Assembly (NCBI RefSeq): GCF_001884235.1 | Contig: NZ_MAOI01000020.1 | Coordinates: forward strand, 62,001 to 126,000 | Reading direction: 5' to 3' | DNA: 64,000 nt | Source: Bacillus paramycoides | Lineage (GTDB): Bacteria; Bacillota; Bacilli; Bacillales; Bacillaceae_G | In this document: piece after piece, positions 14,090 through 24,618 of the stretch | Position numbering within the stretch: the stretch's first letter is position 1 | How the letters are laid out: each line of letters begins with the position of its first letter | Program-made: the position numbers and the translations under genes | Notes under the pieces: generated by a model | What the model was told of the DNA's origin: nothing | The model's input: only the letters and a program-made list of their open reading frames with translations | Databases searched by the model: none

Positions 14090-16456
14090 TTAAGAAGCCT
14101 TCTTCAAATCAATTTGAGCAAGTACTGGATCGTGGTCACTTACACGTCCATGTTCTTTCATAATGTTTGAATTTAAGTGTACAGGGTCTATAATTGTGTG
14201 CGGTGCGATATTATTCGTTACTAAAATATGATCTAGCACTTGTGCGTTCCCCTCATGAATGTACGTGTAGCGGTTCTCTTTCGGCACTGTGTTTAACATA
14301 TCTTTTAATATCGTTCCTTGCAGTTCCTTTAGTGGTTTTGAGAATTCGAAATCATTCATATCACCTAGGACAACAACTGGCGCATTCGTGTTCTTTTCTT
14401 GAATACCTTTTACAAAACGATTCACTTCTTGTGCTAATTGTACTCGTTTCTCTTCACTCTTTAATACGAGCGGCTGTACTTTTCCAAATGGCGTTGCATC
14501 TCCTAATTTTGAATTTAAGTGATTTGCAACTACAACGATGTTTTGTCCTTGGAACGTAAATTCTGCCGCTAATGGTTTACGTGTACTTTCAAATAATGCA
14601 TTTTCGTCTCCGATGCGAACTACATTTTTATCTAATAACTTCGGTACTGTCGCTAATTTTACACGTGATGGGTTATAGAAGAAACCGACGCGAATGTTCG
14701 CTCCAGGCGCTCCTCCGTCTTGATTGTTTTTTGGCGCAACTTCTACATACTCATACTTCGGTCCACGAATTTCTAATACAGCATCAATGATACGTTTTGC
14801 ACTTAAAGAAGCATCTGTTGTACCGTCATTTATTGTTCCATTATTATCTTGCATTTCCTCTACACCGATAATATCTGGCATTTTTAAATTGTATTTAATA
14901 GAATAAGCTAACGCTTTTACTTTCTCATCTGATGTTTCTTTTTTATTCGCTGAGAAGTTTTCAATATTATATGTAGCAACTGTTAACTTATCAAGACGTG
15001 GCTGAATATTTGCCCCTACTTGCTTAAATCCACCGTCCGTTACAGATGGTAATTCCGTTACTGGCGAAATGCGGTATGAACCGTAGTCATATCCTACTAC
15101 TCCTGTTATATCTCCAGTGAAAGTATCTCCTACTTTCGCTACATAATCACGAGGTACCTTTACAGAAAGACGTTCCGGGTTTAATTGGTCTTCATCTAAA
15201 AGTGGTGTACCAAATTGTGTTACCACCTTATTGCCACCATTTTTAACCGTTACGTATAAGTTACCATTTTTCTGAGGAGCGATAATTTTTGGTGTTGGCA
15301 TCGTCACGCGCATACCTTCTAAGCTCTCATAAAAATCAATCGCATCTTCATTCGGATCAAATAAACCAAATCCATCATTATCAATAATTTGATCAGGGAT
15401 TTTCACACCATTTTCCCCTAGTACAATCGGTGCTGGTAGTTCTTGATTATTTGCAAGTACTGAAATACGACTCGCCTTAATTTCTGTCGTCGTTAAATCT
15501 GTTTCAAATCGCTCTGCATATCCAGGTCCAACATATTCTTCTACTACTCCATCAACTTGAATAAGATCTCCTACCGCTACATTCGCATCTTTTTTGTATA
15601 CATAAATACCTTCTGACGTAGCTGGGTCATTATCCGGTTGATTATCTTCTATATAAAAGCCATTTTTATCAAGCGCTGTGACAACGCCTTCCACATTGTT
15701 TACTTTCTTCCCGTTATAAGGAGAAATATGTGATTTCCCTTGAATATCATGAATACGAACTGGTTCATTGTTTACGATAATAAATGAAAATGTCGAAACC
15801 GCTGAAGAAGTAAGCCCTTCTTTTTCTGCGATTGCTTTCACTACACTATTTTCATTCACTATAATTTGTCCGTTATAACGAACACTTTTATTTGTAGGAT
15901 TAGCCCCATCTAACGTATAGTAGATTGTTGCTCCTTCTGTATTCGTTGTTAATGTTACCGCTGTTCCCTTTGCAACTTCCCCGCCGTTTGGTGAAGCCAC
16001 TACATCGCTAACACGGTTTTGTTCTTCCCCTTGAAACTTATAAGCTGTTACTGATTTTAAACCTGGACTACTAAAATATAATTCAAGAGTCCCTGTTAAT
16101 TGAACTTTCTTCCCGATATTTTCAGGGTGATCTTTCACATTTACTGCCGATCTCACATCGCCTTTTGGCAATTGAACAGGCATTATCTTGTCTGGATTCG
16201 TTTCGTTTGGCGAATCGGCAATTGCCACATTTGTGTCGTCAAACTTAGCCGGATCCTTGGTGTATTTAGAAGGACTTTGCGTATATCCGACAATATATCC
16301 TTCCACTATCCCCTTCGTTTTCCCTTGCTGCTTAAATACTTGAATTGCTTTTTCTACCGACATAGAAGTATTTTCTTCTGCTTGCGCTAAAGTTCCAGTA
16401 AATGAAATCAATAGTATCAATGATAAAAAGACACTTAAGAGTTTCTTCACAGCCAT
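14090..16456 (-). CDS. Large secreted endonuclease/exonuclease/phosphatase-family nuclease
   Basis: A 788-residue exported protein. A signal peptide ends at ALAQA (residue 26). Residues 30-130 look like DUF6359 (VEGYIVGYTQSP), about 140-215 like a chitobiase C-terminal-type domain (TEGATIYYTLDGANPT), about 235-470 like OB-fold nucleic-acid-binding modules (VEGVVTALDKNGFYIED), and 490-785 is an EEP nuclease domain with TVATYNIENF, GVEEMQD, LGDMNDF and VSDHDPV supplying the metal and histidine residues. The order resembles ExeM/YhcR-type extracellular nucleases that degrade environmental DNA. No LPXTG or other anchor is seen, so it is probably released. AGGAGAGGAAA precedes the ATG. Confidence 0.85.
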   Translation of the reverse strand: MAVKKLLSVFLSLILLISFTGTLAQAEENTSMSVEKAIQVFKQQGKTKGIVEGYIVGYTQSPSKYTKDPAKFDDTNVAIADSPNETNPDKIMPVQLPKGDVRSAVNVKDHPENIGKKVQLTGTLELYFSSPGLKSVTAYKFQGEEQNRVSDVVASPNGGEVAKGTAVTLTTNTEGATIYYTLDGANPTNKSVRYNGQIIVNENSVVKAIAEKEGLTSSAVSTFSFIIVNNEPVRIHDIQGKSHISPYNGKKVNNVEGVVTALDKNGFYIEDNQPDNDPATSEGIYVYKKDANVAVGDLIQVDGVVEEYVGPGYAERFETDLTTTEIKASRISVLANNQELPAPIVLGENGVKIPDQIIDNDGFGLFDPNEDAIDFYESLEGMRVTMPTPKIIAPQKNGNLYVTVKNGGNKVVTQFGTPLLDEDQLNPERLSVKVPRDYVAKVGDTFTGDITGVVGYDYGSYRISPVTELPSVTDGGFKQVGANIQPRLDKLTVATYNIENFSANKKETSDEKVKALAYSIKYNLKMPDIIGVEEMQDNNGTINDGTTDASLSAKRIIDAVLEIRGPKYEYVEVAPKNNQDGGAPGANIRVGFFYNPSRVKLATVPKLLDKNVVRIGDENALFESTRKPLAAEFTFQGQNIVVVANHLNSKLGDATPFGKVQPLVLKSEEKRVQLAQEVNRFVKGIQEKNTNAPVVVLGDMNDFEFSKPLKELQGTILKDMLNTVPKENRYTYIHEGNAQVLDHILVTNNIAPHTIIDPVHLNSNIMKEHGRVSDHDPVLAQIDLKKAS

Positions 16457-16592
16457 TTTCCTCTCCTTAATTCATATTTTCTCAGCATTTCTATCATAAC
16501 AAATGATTCGTTATATAGAATGATATTTCGACAAGTTTTACAAAAAATTTATTTAATTTACAAGTTTTCAAACTATAATACAAAATAATAAT

Positions 16593-16622
16593 TTTACACC
16601 TTCCACGAATGCGATTTATAAT
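16593..16622 (+). promoter_or_regulatory. Promoter of the DUF4026 gene
   Basis: TTTACA (16593-16598) and TATAAT (16617-16622) with an 18-base spacer, about 78 bases before the start codon. Confidence 0.5.
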
Positions 16623-16699
16623 ATTAAAGAGATAAAAAACAGAAAATATCGAAAGTTCATTGGCATGTAAAATGGATTCATTTGAATAGGAGTGATTGG

Positions 16700-18049
16700 A
16701 TGCAAGCACAAACCGAAACATACCGCGCAGCTATGAATGGAACATTAGAACGTCATTTTTCAGATATGATTGCTGTTATACCAACTAGAATTACAATTGA
16801 TCAGTTAAAACAACGGCTAGAAACTATCTCTACTAAAGTTGATGAGTTAAAAATTGTCTATAGTGATGAGACAAGCCTTATTGTAGAGTTACATCTGAAT
16901 GAAAAAGTCATACCATATGAGCTACACATAGATGAAACGGATGATCCAGAAGAATATAAAATGTACAATAGACAAGATTCCACAATCGTAGATCGTACTT
17001 TTGAAGATGCTGCTTTTGGCACTGAGATTTTCACACGTACACTATTTGTAGGCGATGTACTCAGCTGTTTTTTCCATCAGTTGCAATTTTTATGGCACCT
17101 TGCACCGGACTTGTTATTTGTAATCGATTCTAGTGCAGCCATGAAGGTCATATCTAGAAACTATATTGAATATCACGTTGAGAATGAATTATTGCCTGAC
17201 ATTCCTGACTTATACGTTATTCATTCTGTTTATGAAGACGATACAGAAGGCGAGCCTACGCAATATTGGTTTCATACACACGGCCTTTTAAGAACAGGCG
17301 TAACAGAAATAGAATTAATTATTCCAAATCGCATTTCTTCCTACTACGGCATTGGCGATCTTTTTCAAACATTTGCTAATAATGCCGTTGAGAATGGCCA
17401 AGTCCCAATGAATGAGCCTATCGTTATCGCACATAGTCAGCAAGGTTCCATACATACAGTAGCCGTTCCGTGGGAAAAAGGTTTATCTTACATTGGACAT
17501 AAAACGAGTATGGATCAATTATCTTCAATTGAGGATGAAGAAATGAAGATACAGCCAATCGATGCACAAAACGTATTTCTCGGGGGGATGGATGACCGAG
17601 ATGAATACCATCAATCTCCATCTGTTCTCTTGTTTAAATGTAATACTACCGAAGAATATATCGAAAGCTTTTTCAAAGAACACGAGGAAGCTACAGGGCT
17701 CATGTTCTATAAAACAAATAGTGAAACGGATCGTATGGCTTATAATGCGAAAAATACTTTCGGGTATTTCAGCAACATTTTTCACATTGAGCAATCGAAT
17801 GAAGATTTTCGTTTTCTCGCTAAGTTTGGTGTCTCCTACGAAGAGGGAAAAAGTGAACACATGTGGTTTGAAATGCAAGACATTACGGAAGATATGATTC
17901 AAGGAATACTCATTAATGAACCGTATTTTATTGAAGATATGAACGAAGGTAATTCTTATCATTTAGATTTTGAAAATTTAACTGAGTGGGTTATATATGC
18001 TGGAGATGCAGTTATAAAACCAAATAACTTATATATGTTTATTGGCTAA
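16700..18049 (+). CDS. DUF4026 domain-containing protein
   Basis: A 449-residue soluble acidic protein with no signal peptide or membrane helix. The sequence has the look of the DUF4026 family of Bacillus (MQAQTETYRAAMNG at the start, later a DUF2185-like tail with LTEWVIYAGDAVIKPNNLY). No catalytic motif is evident and the role is unknown. AGGAGTGATTGG before the ATG at 16700 decides the start over an earlier ATG at 16682, which lies in front of that site. It is a single-gene unit ending at a strong bidirectional hairpin shared with hemY. Confidence 0.7.
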   Translation: MQAQTETYRAAMNGTLERHFSDMIAVIPTRITIDQLKQRLETISTKVDELKIVYSDETSLIVELHLNEKVIPYELHIDETDDPEEYKMYNRQDSTIVDRTFEDAAFGTEIFTRTLFVGDVLSCFFHQLQFLWHLAPDLLFVIDSSAAMKVISRNYIEYHVENELLPDIPDLYVIHSVYEDDTEGEPTQYWFHTHGLLRTGVTEIELIIPNRISSYYGIGDLFQTFANNAVENGQVPMNEPIVIAHSQQGSIHTVAVPWEKGLSYIGHKTSMDQLSSIEDEEMKIQPIDAQNVFLGGMDDRDEYHQSPSVLLFKCNTTEEYIESFFKEHEEATGLMFYKTNSETDRMAYNAKNTFGYFSNIFHIEQSNEDFRFLAKFGVSYEEGKSEHMWFEMQDITEDMIQGILINEPYFIEDMNEGNSYHLDFENLTEWVIYAGDAVIKPNNLYMFIG

Positions 18050-18069
18050 CAGGTATTTTATTCAATAAA

Positions 18070-18102
18070 CAAAACGCCTTCAATATAATTGAAGGCGTTT
18101 TG
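18070..18102. terminator. Bidirectional terminator between the DUF4026 gene and hemY
   Basis: CAAAACGCCTTCAAT and ATTGAAGGCGTTTTG are perfect 15-bp arms with a 3-base loop; T-runs exist on both strands. Confidence 0.85.
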
Positions 18103-18113
18103 TTTGAAATATT

Positions 18114-19535
18114 TTAATGTGCGACTAATTCAGTCTCCATTACTTTCTCCAAATGAGATAATACATGCTTTGCCGCTAATTCTCCTTGATTAATACACGC
18201 AGGAAGACCAGAACCAGCGTAAGAACTTCCGGCTAAGTATACACCTGGTAATTCTTTCTCCATAAATGTTGTGAGCTTTTTCATTCGCTCTTTATGGCCT
18301 ACTGTATACTGAGGCATCGCTTCTTTCCAGCGGCTCACAATTGTGAATTCTGGATCTGCTGTAATATCCATCGTCTTTTGTAAGTCCTCTAATACGAGCT
18401 GCACAATTTCCTCATCCGTTTGTTCGACGATCGCTTCATCACCAGGGCGTCCGACGTAACAGCGAAGGAGTGCTTTTCCTTCTGGCGTTGTATGCGGCCA
18501 CTTTTTATGAGTCCACGTACACGCTGTAATGGAGAAGTCACTATTACGTGATACGACAAATCCCGTTCCGTTAATATCACGCTGAATTGCAGACTTTGGA
18601 AAGGCTAATGCCACATTCGCAACTGATGTAGACGGAATGTTACGGAAGAAACGAAACTGCTTGTACTGCGCAAACATAGACGGCAATACTTTATGCGGAG
18701 CTGCGACTATAATCGCATCTGCTTCCATTTCTTTTCCGTTACTAAGAGTAATCGTATAGCCATCACCAAGTTTTGCAACTTTCTCAATACGCGTTCCCTT
18801 CATTATCGTACCTTCATGAATCTTCACTTCAAGAGATTCTACTAAAGATTCTAAACCGGTTTTTACAGTTTGGAAGATTCCTTTTTTCAGCTCAGCCTTC
18901 TCTTCTTTCGGAGTGAGCGTACGCATACCGAGTGAAATACTACGGTGCTCCTGTTCAATTTGATAAATTTGAGGGAATGTTGACATTAAACTCATTTCAT
19001 CAATATCCCCTGCATAAATACCAGATAATAATGGCTCAATTAAATTTTCAACCACTTCATTTCCTAGACGGTGTCTGAAAAATTGCCCGAGTGATTGATC
19101 AGAAACTGGTTTTGATCTAGGCATTAATAAGTCAAAACCAGCTCTTAATTTACCAATTGGGGAGAACAATCTGGAAAATAGAAACGGAGTAATTTGCGTT
19201 GGAATTCCCATCATTGATCCGCTCGGCATTTTATGTAACCGATTGTTTACGAGAACGAACGATTGACCGGTCGCATTATTTACAAGTTCATCGCCTAGTC
19301 CTAATTCTTTCACTAACCTAGCTGCGCTCTCTTTTCTCGCTAAGAAAGAATCCGGTCCACGTTCAATTGTAAATCCATCTTTTCGAACGGTTTGAATTTT
19401 TCCGCCAAGTTTACCCGATGCTTCTATAAGCAATGTATCGAACGGCAAGTTTTTTTCGCGAATTTCTTTTTGTAAGTAATACGCTGTCGATAGGCCTGTA
19501 ATGCCACCGCCGACGATCACAACTTTTTTCCTCAA
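18114..19535 (-). CDS. hemY: Coproporphyrinogen III / protoporphyrinogen oxidase
   Basis: A 473-residue FAD enzyme. The dinucleotide-binding motif VVIVGGGITGLSTAYYLQK is at the very N-terminus and the closing FAD motif (GVYLAGSSYAGSGLPACI) at about 435-452. In Firmicutes this HemY (CgoX) oxidises coproporphyrinogen III to coproporphyrin III in the coproporphyrin-dependent heme route. The start is TTG at 19535 after AAGGGGAAACTATT. It is the last gene of hemE-hemH-hemY, 25 bases after hemH. Confidence 0.95.
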   Translation of the reverse strand: MRKKVVIVGGGITGLSTAYYLQKEIREKNLPFDTLLIEASGKLGGKIQTVRKDGFTIERGPDSFLARKESAARLVKELGLGDELVNNATGQSFVLVNNRLHKMPSGSMMGIPTQITPFLFSRLFSPIGKLRAGFDLLMPRSKPVSDQSLGQFFRHRLGNEVVENLIEPLLSGIYAGDIDEMSLMSTFPQIYQIEQEHRSISLGMRTLTPKEEKAELKKGIFQTVKTGLESLVESLEVKIHEGTIMKGTRIEKVAKLGDGYTITLSNGKEMEADAIIVAAPHKVLPSMFAQYKQFRFFRNIPSTSVANVALAFPKSAIQRDINGTGFVVSRNSDFSITACTWTHKKWPHTTPEGKALLRCYVGRPGDEAIVEQTDEEIVQLVLEDLQKTMDITADPEFTIVSRWKEAMPQYTVGHKERMKKLTTFMEKELPGVYLAGSSYAGSGLPACINQGELAAKHVLSHLEKVMETELVAH

Positions 19536-19560
19536 AATAGTTTCCCCTTCCCTTTTAGTA

Positions 19561-20496
19561 TTACAATACTTCTTCTTTTTTCTTTAATACAACATCTGTT
19601 AAGCAATCAATAAATGCTGCTGATGCGTTTGGCATTTCTGGACGATAATATTTCGCGCCAATTTCGTCTGTTACAACTTTACACTCGAAGTCATTGTCAT
19701 ATAAAACTTCTAAATGTTCAGCAACAAATCCAACTGGTGCATATACGAATGAATTGTAGCCGTACTTTTCATTTAGTTCTCTCGTTAAATCTTGTACATC
19801 TGGACCAATCCAAGGGTCTGGTGTATTTCCGGCACTTTGCCATCCCACTGCATAATTTGCTATTTCTGCACCACGTGCAATATAGTCAGCTGTTTCATTT
19901 AATTGATCTGGATATGGATCGCCGAGTGCGATAATCTTTTCTGGTAAGCTATGTGCAGATACGATTAACACTGCTTTTTCACGTTCTGCTTCTGACATAC
20001 CGTTATATATACCTTTCACTGCATCGACCCAATACTGAATGAATTTCGGTTCTTTATACCAGCTATCAATGCCGTGAATTGTTAAGTTTCCAAGTTTTTC
20101 TGCTTCTTCTTGCGCTCGTCCTACATACGATTTCACGCTAAAAGTAGAATAGTGAGGCGCAAGAACTAATGCGATTGCATCTTCTATTCCATCATTATGC
20201 ATAGCTTGTACTGCATCTTCAATGAACGGCTCAATATGTTTCAAACCAAGATACATATGGAATTCCACTTCATCCTGCACTTCATTTAAACGCGTCTCTA
20301 ACTTCTTAGCTTGCTCTAATGTAATAGTAGCTAAAGGAGAAATACCACCAATTGCACGGTAACGCTCTGTTAAATCTTCTAGCATTTCAGGACTTGGCTT
20401 TCTTCCTCTACGAATATGTGTATAATAACGTTCAATATCTTCTTCTTTATACGGCGTTCCGTATGCCATTACAAGCAAACCAATTTTCTTTTTCAT
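19561..20496 (-). CDS. hemH: Coproporphyrin ferrochelatase
   Basis: A 311-residue soluble ferrochelatase. LLVMAYGTP at the start, SAHSLPEK with the metal-binding histidine (about 183) and the later E-rich [13 protein letters not shown] with the catalytic glutamate are all present. It inserts Fe2+ into coproporphyrin III (CpfC role in Gram-positives). AAAGGAGAATAGCTGT precedes the ATG. It lies 14 bases after hemE and 25 before hemY, so the three are one operon. B. cereus group genomes often carry a second hemH elsewhere. Confidence 0.95.
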   Translation of the reverse strand: MKKKIGLLVMAYGTPYKEEDIERYYTHIRRGRKPSPEMLEDLTERYRAIGGISPLATITLEQAKKLETRLNEVQDEVEFHMYLGLKHIEPFIEDAVQAMHNDGIEDAIALVLAPHYSTFSVKSYVGRAQEEAEKLGNLTIHGIDSWYKEPKFIQYWVDAVKGIYNGMSEAEREKAVLIVSAHSLPEKIIALGDPYPDQLNETADYIARGAEIANYAVGWQSAGNTPDPWIGPDVQDLTRELNEKYGYNSFVYAPVGFVAEHLEVLYDNDFECKVVTDEIGAKYYRPEMPNASAAFIDCLTDVVLKKKEEVL

Positions 20497-20510
20497 ACAG
20501 CTATTCTCCT

Positions 20511-21557
20511 TTACTTCGCTAACTGTTCTTTAGAGTATTCATGAATAAATGTAGTTAAACGTTTTAATGTATCTGGATTTACTTCTGGGAATACACCATG
20601 ACCTAAGTTAAATACGTAACCTGGTTGTTTCATCCCCTGGTCTAAAATACCTTTTACATGTTCTTCAATGACAGACCAAGGTGCTAGTAAGAACGAAGGG
20701 TCCATATTTCCTTGTACCGCCTTATGAACACCGCGTGCGCGTGCTTCTTCGATCGGTAAGCGCCAATCTAAACCTACTACATCAAGAGGTAAGTCGTGCC
20801 ATTCATTCACTAAGTGTCCTGCACCAACACCGTGCATAATCATTGGAACACCCATCGTGCGAACTTCTGCAAAAATACGCTCCATCGCTGGTTTAATAAA
20901 TACGCGATAATCTGCTACATTTACTGTTCCAACCCAAGAATCGAAAATTTGAACAGCTTTTGCTCCTGCGTTAATTTGCGCTTTTAAATATGTAATAACC
21001 ATATCTGCAAGCTTATCCATTAAAGCGAACCAAGCTTTCGGCTCTGCATACATGAACGCTTTCGTATTATGATAGTTACGTGAAGGACCACCTTCAATCA
21101 TATAGCTCGCTAACGTAAATGGAGCTCCTGAGAAACCGATTAACGGAACATCTAACATTTCTGTCGTTAATAAACGAATTGTATCTAGTATGTACGGTAC
21201 GTCATCTTCTGGATTGATTTCCCCTAGTTTTTCTACGTCTTGTAAAGAGCGAATTGGCTTATCGATTACTGGGCCAATACCAGATTTAATTTCAACATCC
21301 ACACCAATTGCAGGCAGTGGTGACATAATATCTTTATATAGAATTGCTGCGTCTACGTTATATTGATCAACTGGCAATTTTGTAACATAAGCGCACAACT
21401 CTGGATTATGTGTAATTTCAAATAAAGAATATTTCTCTTTTATCTTTCTATATTCCGGCTGTGAACGACCTGCTTGACGCATATACCATGCTGGTACATA
21501 CTCTGTGCGTTCCCCCCTACATGCTTTTAAAAATGTCTCATTTATATTTCTTACCAA
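20511..21557 (-). CDS. hemE: Uroporphyrinogen decarboxylase
   Basis: A 348-residue enzyme converting uroporphyrinogen III to coproporphyrinogen III. The signature [16 protein letters not shown] is at about 21-36 and [12 protein letters not shown] follows; the C-terminal GNMDPSFL and [14 protein letters not shown] are also intact. No ATG fits the conserved N-terminus; the start is TTG at 21557, preceded by AAGGAAGGGAGC. First gene of hemEHY. The 190-base gap to pbpF has no clear terminator, so read-through is possible. Confidence 0.95.
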   Translation of the reverse strand: MVRNINETFLKACRGERTEYVPAWYMRQAGRSQPEYRKIKEKYSLFEITHNPELCAYVTKLPVDQYNVDAAILYKDIMSPLPAIGVDVEIKSGIGPVIDKPIRSLQDVEKLGEINPEDDVPYILDTIRLLTTEMLDVPLIGFSGAPFTLASYMIEGGPSRNYHNTKAFMYAEPKAWFALMDKLADMVITYLKAQINAGAKAVQIFDSWVGTVNVADYRVFIKPAMERIFAEVRTMGVPMIMHGVGAGHLVNEWHDLPLDVVGLDWRLPIEEARARGVHKAVQGNMDPSFLLAPWSVIEEHVKGILDQGMKQPGYVFNLGHGVFPEVNPDTLKRLTTFIHEYSKEQLAK

Positions 21558-21746
21558 GACCCTTGCTCCCTTCCTTACCGATGCTTTTACTTTAAATATG
21601 TTCTATTCCGATATTTATCTTTTTTTACTATACAGCTTGTAAAAACAAAATGCATAATATTATGTACGTTGTTCATTAAATTGACACAAACGTTCGTAAA
21701 ACCGCTTACTATTTTCACAACATTCTTATTATAGCACAGAGAAAAA

Positions 21747-23864
21747 CTACGGTTTAGCTACTTTTGACTTTTCTCCTTCACGATTCGTTTGTGTGTTATA
21801 TGGCACAACGTAAAAACTCGGTTTTGAGAATATATTAATAAACTTTTCCTCATATTTCCCCGCTCCTTTTACTGTTCCAACATGAGTATGAATTCCTTTT
21901 TCCACTTTATAAATTCGATACATAATTCGCTCATCAGGAAGCGGTGTCCAGCTTAGTTTCATCGCAAATAAACCGAAAGGACTAAATGATAGTTTTGCTT
22001 CCACGTTTTTAATCTTATGTAAGCGAATCGGTAGTCCGATTGTTTCAACGCCTGTTGGCCTTTGAAAACTTGCTGTATCTTGTAGGTTGGCTTTCGTTAA
22101 AATCTTCTTAAATAAAATCGTTGCAGATGCATTTCCATCTTGTAATTGATGCTCTTTATCAGTGCGATCATAGCCAATCCAAACCGCTCCAACTAAATTC
22201 GGCGTATATCCAACAAACCACATATCCCTTGCGCCATGATCGTCATTCGGAAGCGAAGTTGTACCCGTCTTTCCTGCTAGCGCTCCGTTATATACACCTG
22301 CTTTCGCTGTACCTTCTTTCACAACTCCTTCAAGCATCTTTGTCATATACCATGCCGTTTGCTTTGAAAAGACTTTCGTTTCAGATTTTGATGATTCACC
22401 AATGACTGCACCGTGTCTATTTAGCACTTTATCAATAACGTGCGGTTCGATTATATTCCCATTCGCTAAAAAAGAGCGGTACATTTTAACAAGATCAAAT
22501 GGAGAAACGCCATTTTTCAATCCACCAAGTGCTGTGCTTAAACCAGAGTCCGCAATATGAACATTCCCTTTCTCTAAATATTGCTTTCCTTCTTCTACCC
22601 CTAGCTCATTTAATAAAGATACAGCTGGTACATTGGCCGATTCTAACACTGCATCATACATCGTCATTTCTTTCGTATATTGATGATTATAGTTTCGAGG
22701 TTCATAGCCTTCGAAAGAATTTTTTTCATTCGTTAATAAAGAATACGGATTATATTTTTTCGTCTCTAAAGCTGGTCCATATACGATAAGCGGCTTTAAA
22801 ACAGAACCAGGTTGCCGCTTTGCAAAGACACGATTAAACCCTCTCGGAACATACTCTCTTCCTCCAATCGCCGCTTTAATTCCACCAGTCCGATTATCCA
22901 TTAATAAAAATGCACCTTGCGCCCCGTTTTCTTTACCAGGGAAATTGCTTACATCTTGAAACTGGTTATATGCTACCTTTTGAACTTTTTCATCCATCGG
23001 TACAACAAATGTATATCCTCCGCGCAGTACTTCTTGATGAGACAAACCATATATACGTGCCGCTTCATCGACAACCATATCGATATACGGCATATATGCA
23101 AGTTCGCGTTCATCTACATTTTTATAAAGAGCGATTGTCTTCCCTTGATAACGAACACTATCTTCCGCTGTTAAATAGCCTTGTTTATGCATAAGTGACA
23201 AAACAAGATCACGGCGCTCTTTACTCTTTTCCAGAGATAAGTACGGCGAATAGCCATTTGGTGCTTTCGGAAGCCCAGCAAGCATCGCCCCTTCTTCTAC
23301 TGTTAAATCCTCTACATTTTTATTAAAATACAATTTGGCCGCCGCTTGAATACCGTAAGCTCCATGGCCGAAATAAATATGGTTCATATACATTTCAAGA
23401 AGTTGCTGTTTCGTATATTTTTGCTCTAACTGAAGAGAAATTGCGACCTCTTTCAATTTGCGCGTAAATGTTTTTTCTCGAGTTAAAAAGACATTTTTAG
23501 CTAGTTGCTGCGTAATCGTACTACCGCCTTCTACCTTCTCTCCAGCTAACGTGTCTTTATAGAGCGCCCGAAATATAGAAGGATAGTCAATTCCTTGATG
23601 CTCATAAAAACGAGAATCTTCCACAGCCACAAATGCTTGCTGCACGTACTTTGGAATTTGTTCAATCGGTACGAGCTCTCTATTCTCTACATATAATTTC
23701 GTAATTTCTTTTCCTTTCTGGTCAACGATACGTGATGAAGAGTGGAAAACGAGCTGCTTTTCATCCATCATATAGCCACCAGCTAACACAATAAGTTTAT
23801 AGAGTACAATTGCTACTACAAACGTTGCTACCCCGCCTAATAAAGTCCACTTTACTTTCTTCAT
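21747..23864 (-). CDS. pbpF: Class A penicillin-binding protein (PBP2c type)
   Basis: A 705-residue bifunctional peptidoglycan synthase. A cytoplasmic start and signal-anchor helix (9-30) are followed by a GT51 glycosyltransferase domain (EDSRFYEHQGID with catalytic Glu82; GGSTITQQLAKN) and a transpeptidase domain with SVLK (354-357), SAN (409-411) and KTGTTS (532-537). The ATG at 23864 follows GAAGG; the longer open frame to 24041 runs into the hmoB promoter. Its place between hemE and hmoB matches B. subtilis pbpF, which is linked to spore germ cell wall. Confidence 0.92.
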   Translation of the reverse strand: MKKVKWTLLGGVATFVVAIVLYKLIVLAGGYMMDEKQLVFHSSSRIVDQKGKEITKLYVENRELVPIEQIPKYVQQAFVAVEDSRFYEHQGIDYPSIFRALYKDTLAGEKVEGGSTITQQLAKNVFLTREKTFTRKLKEVAISLQLEQKYTKQQLLEMYMNHIYFGHGAYGIQAAAKLYFNKNVEDLTVEEGAMLAGLPKAPNGYSPYLSLEKSKERRDLVLSLMHKQGYLTAEDSVRYQGKTIALYKNVDERELAYMPYIDMVVDEAARIYGLSHQEVLRGGYTFVVPMDEKVQKVAYNQFQDVSNFPGKENGAQGAFLLMDNRTGGIKAAIGGREYVPRGFNRVFAKRQPGSVLKPLIVYGPALETKKYNPYSLLTNEKNSFEGYEPRNYNHQYTKEMTMYDAVLESANVPAVSLLNELGVEEGKQYLEKGNVHIADSGLSTALGGLKNGVSPFDLVKMYRSFLANGNIIEPHVIDKVLNRHGAVIGESSKSETKVFSKQTAWYMTKMLEGVVKEGTAKAGVYNGALAGKTGTTSLPNDDHGARDMWFVGYTPNLVGAVWIGYDRTDKEHQLQDGNASATILFKKILTKANLQDTASFQRPTGVETIGLPIRLHKIKNVEAKLSFSPFGLFAMKLSWTPLPDERIMYRIYKVEKGIHTHVGTVKGAGKYEEKFINIFSKPSFYVVPYNTQTNREGEKSKVAKP

Positions 23865-23902
23865 ACATCGGCCTTCTTTCCAAATGATGGTACATTTATT
23901 AT

Positions 23903-24483
<581 letters not shown>

Positions 24484-24515
24484 GTTTTGAGTACGTGATT
24501 TGGGGTACAGAGACC

Positions 24516-24554
24516 GCGGTACATGAAATTATATTAGCGATTTTTCGAATATAT
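24516..24554 (+). repeat. Dispersed repeat, copy 1
   Basis: A 39-base stretch from GCGGTA through GCGATTTTTCGAATATAT matches 39310-39348 with about six differences. Both copies follow directly behind a gene (hmoB here, prsA there). Confidence 0.6.
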
Positions 24555-24585
24555 CGACTTATCAACAAATCACGACACACAAAAA

Positions 24586-24618
24586 GGAAACACCATTACA
24601 CACCGGTGTTTCCTTTTT
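24586..24618. terminator. Bidirectional terminator between hmoB and ydbT-like gene
   Basis: GGAAACACC and GGTGTTTCC are perfect 9-bp arms with a 10-base loop and A/T runs on both sides. It overlaps the 3' end of the minus-strand gene. Confidence 0.8.

Noticed and set aside
17525-17962. 145-codon minus-strand frame
   Set aside because: Antisense shadow of the DUF4026 gene; no start site and an implausible composition.
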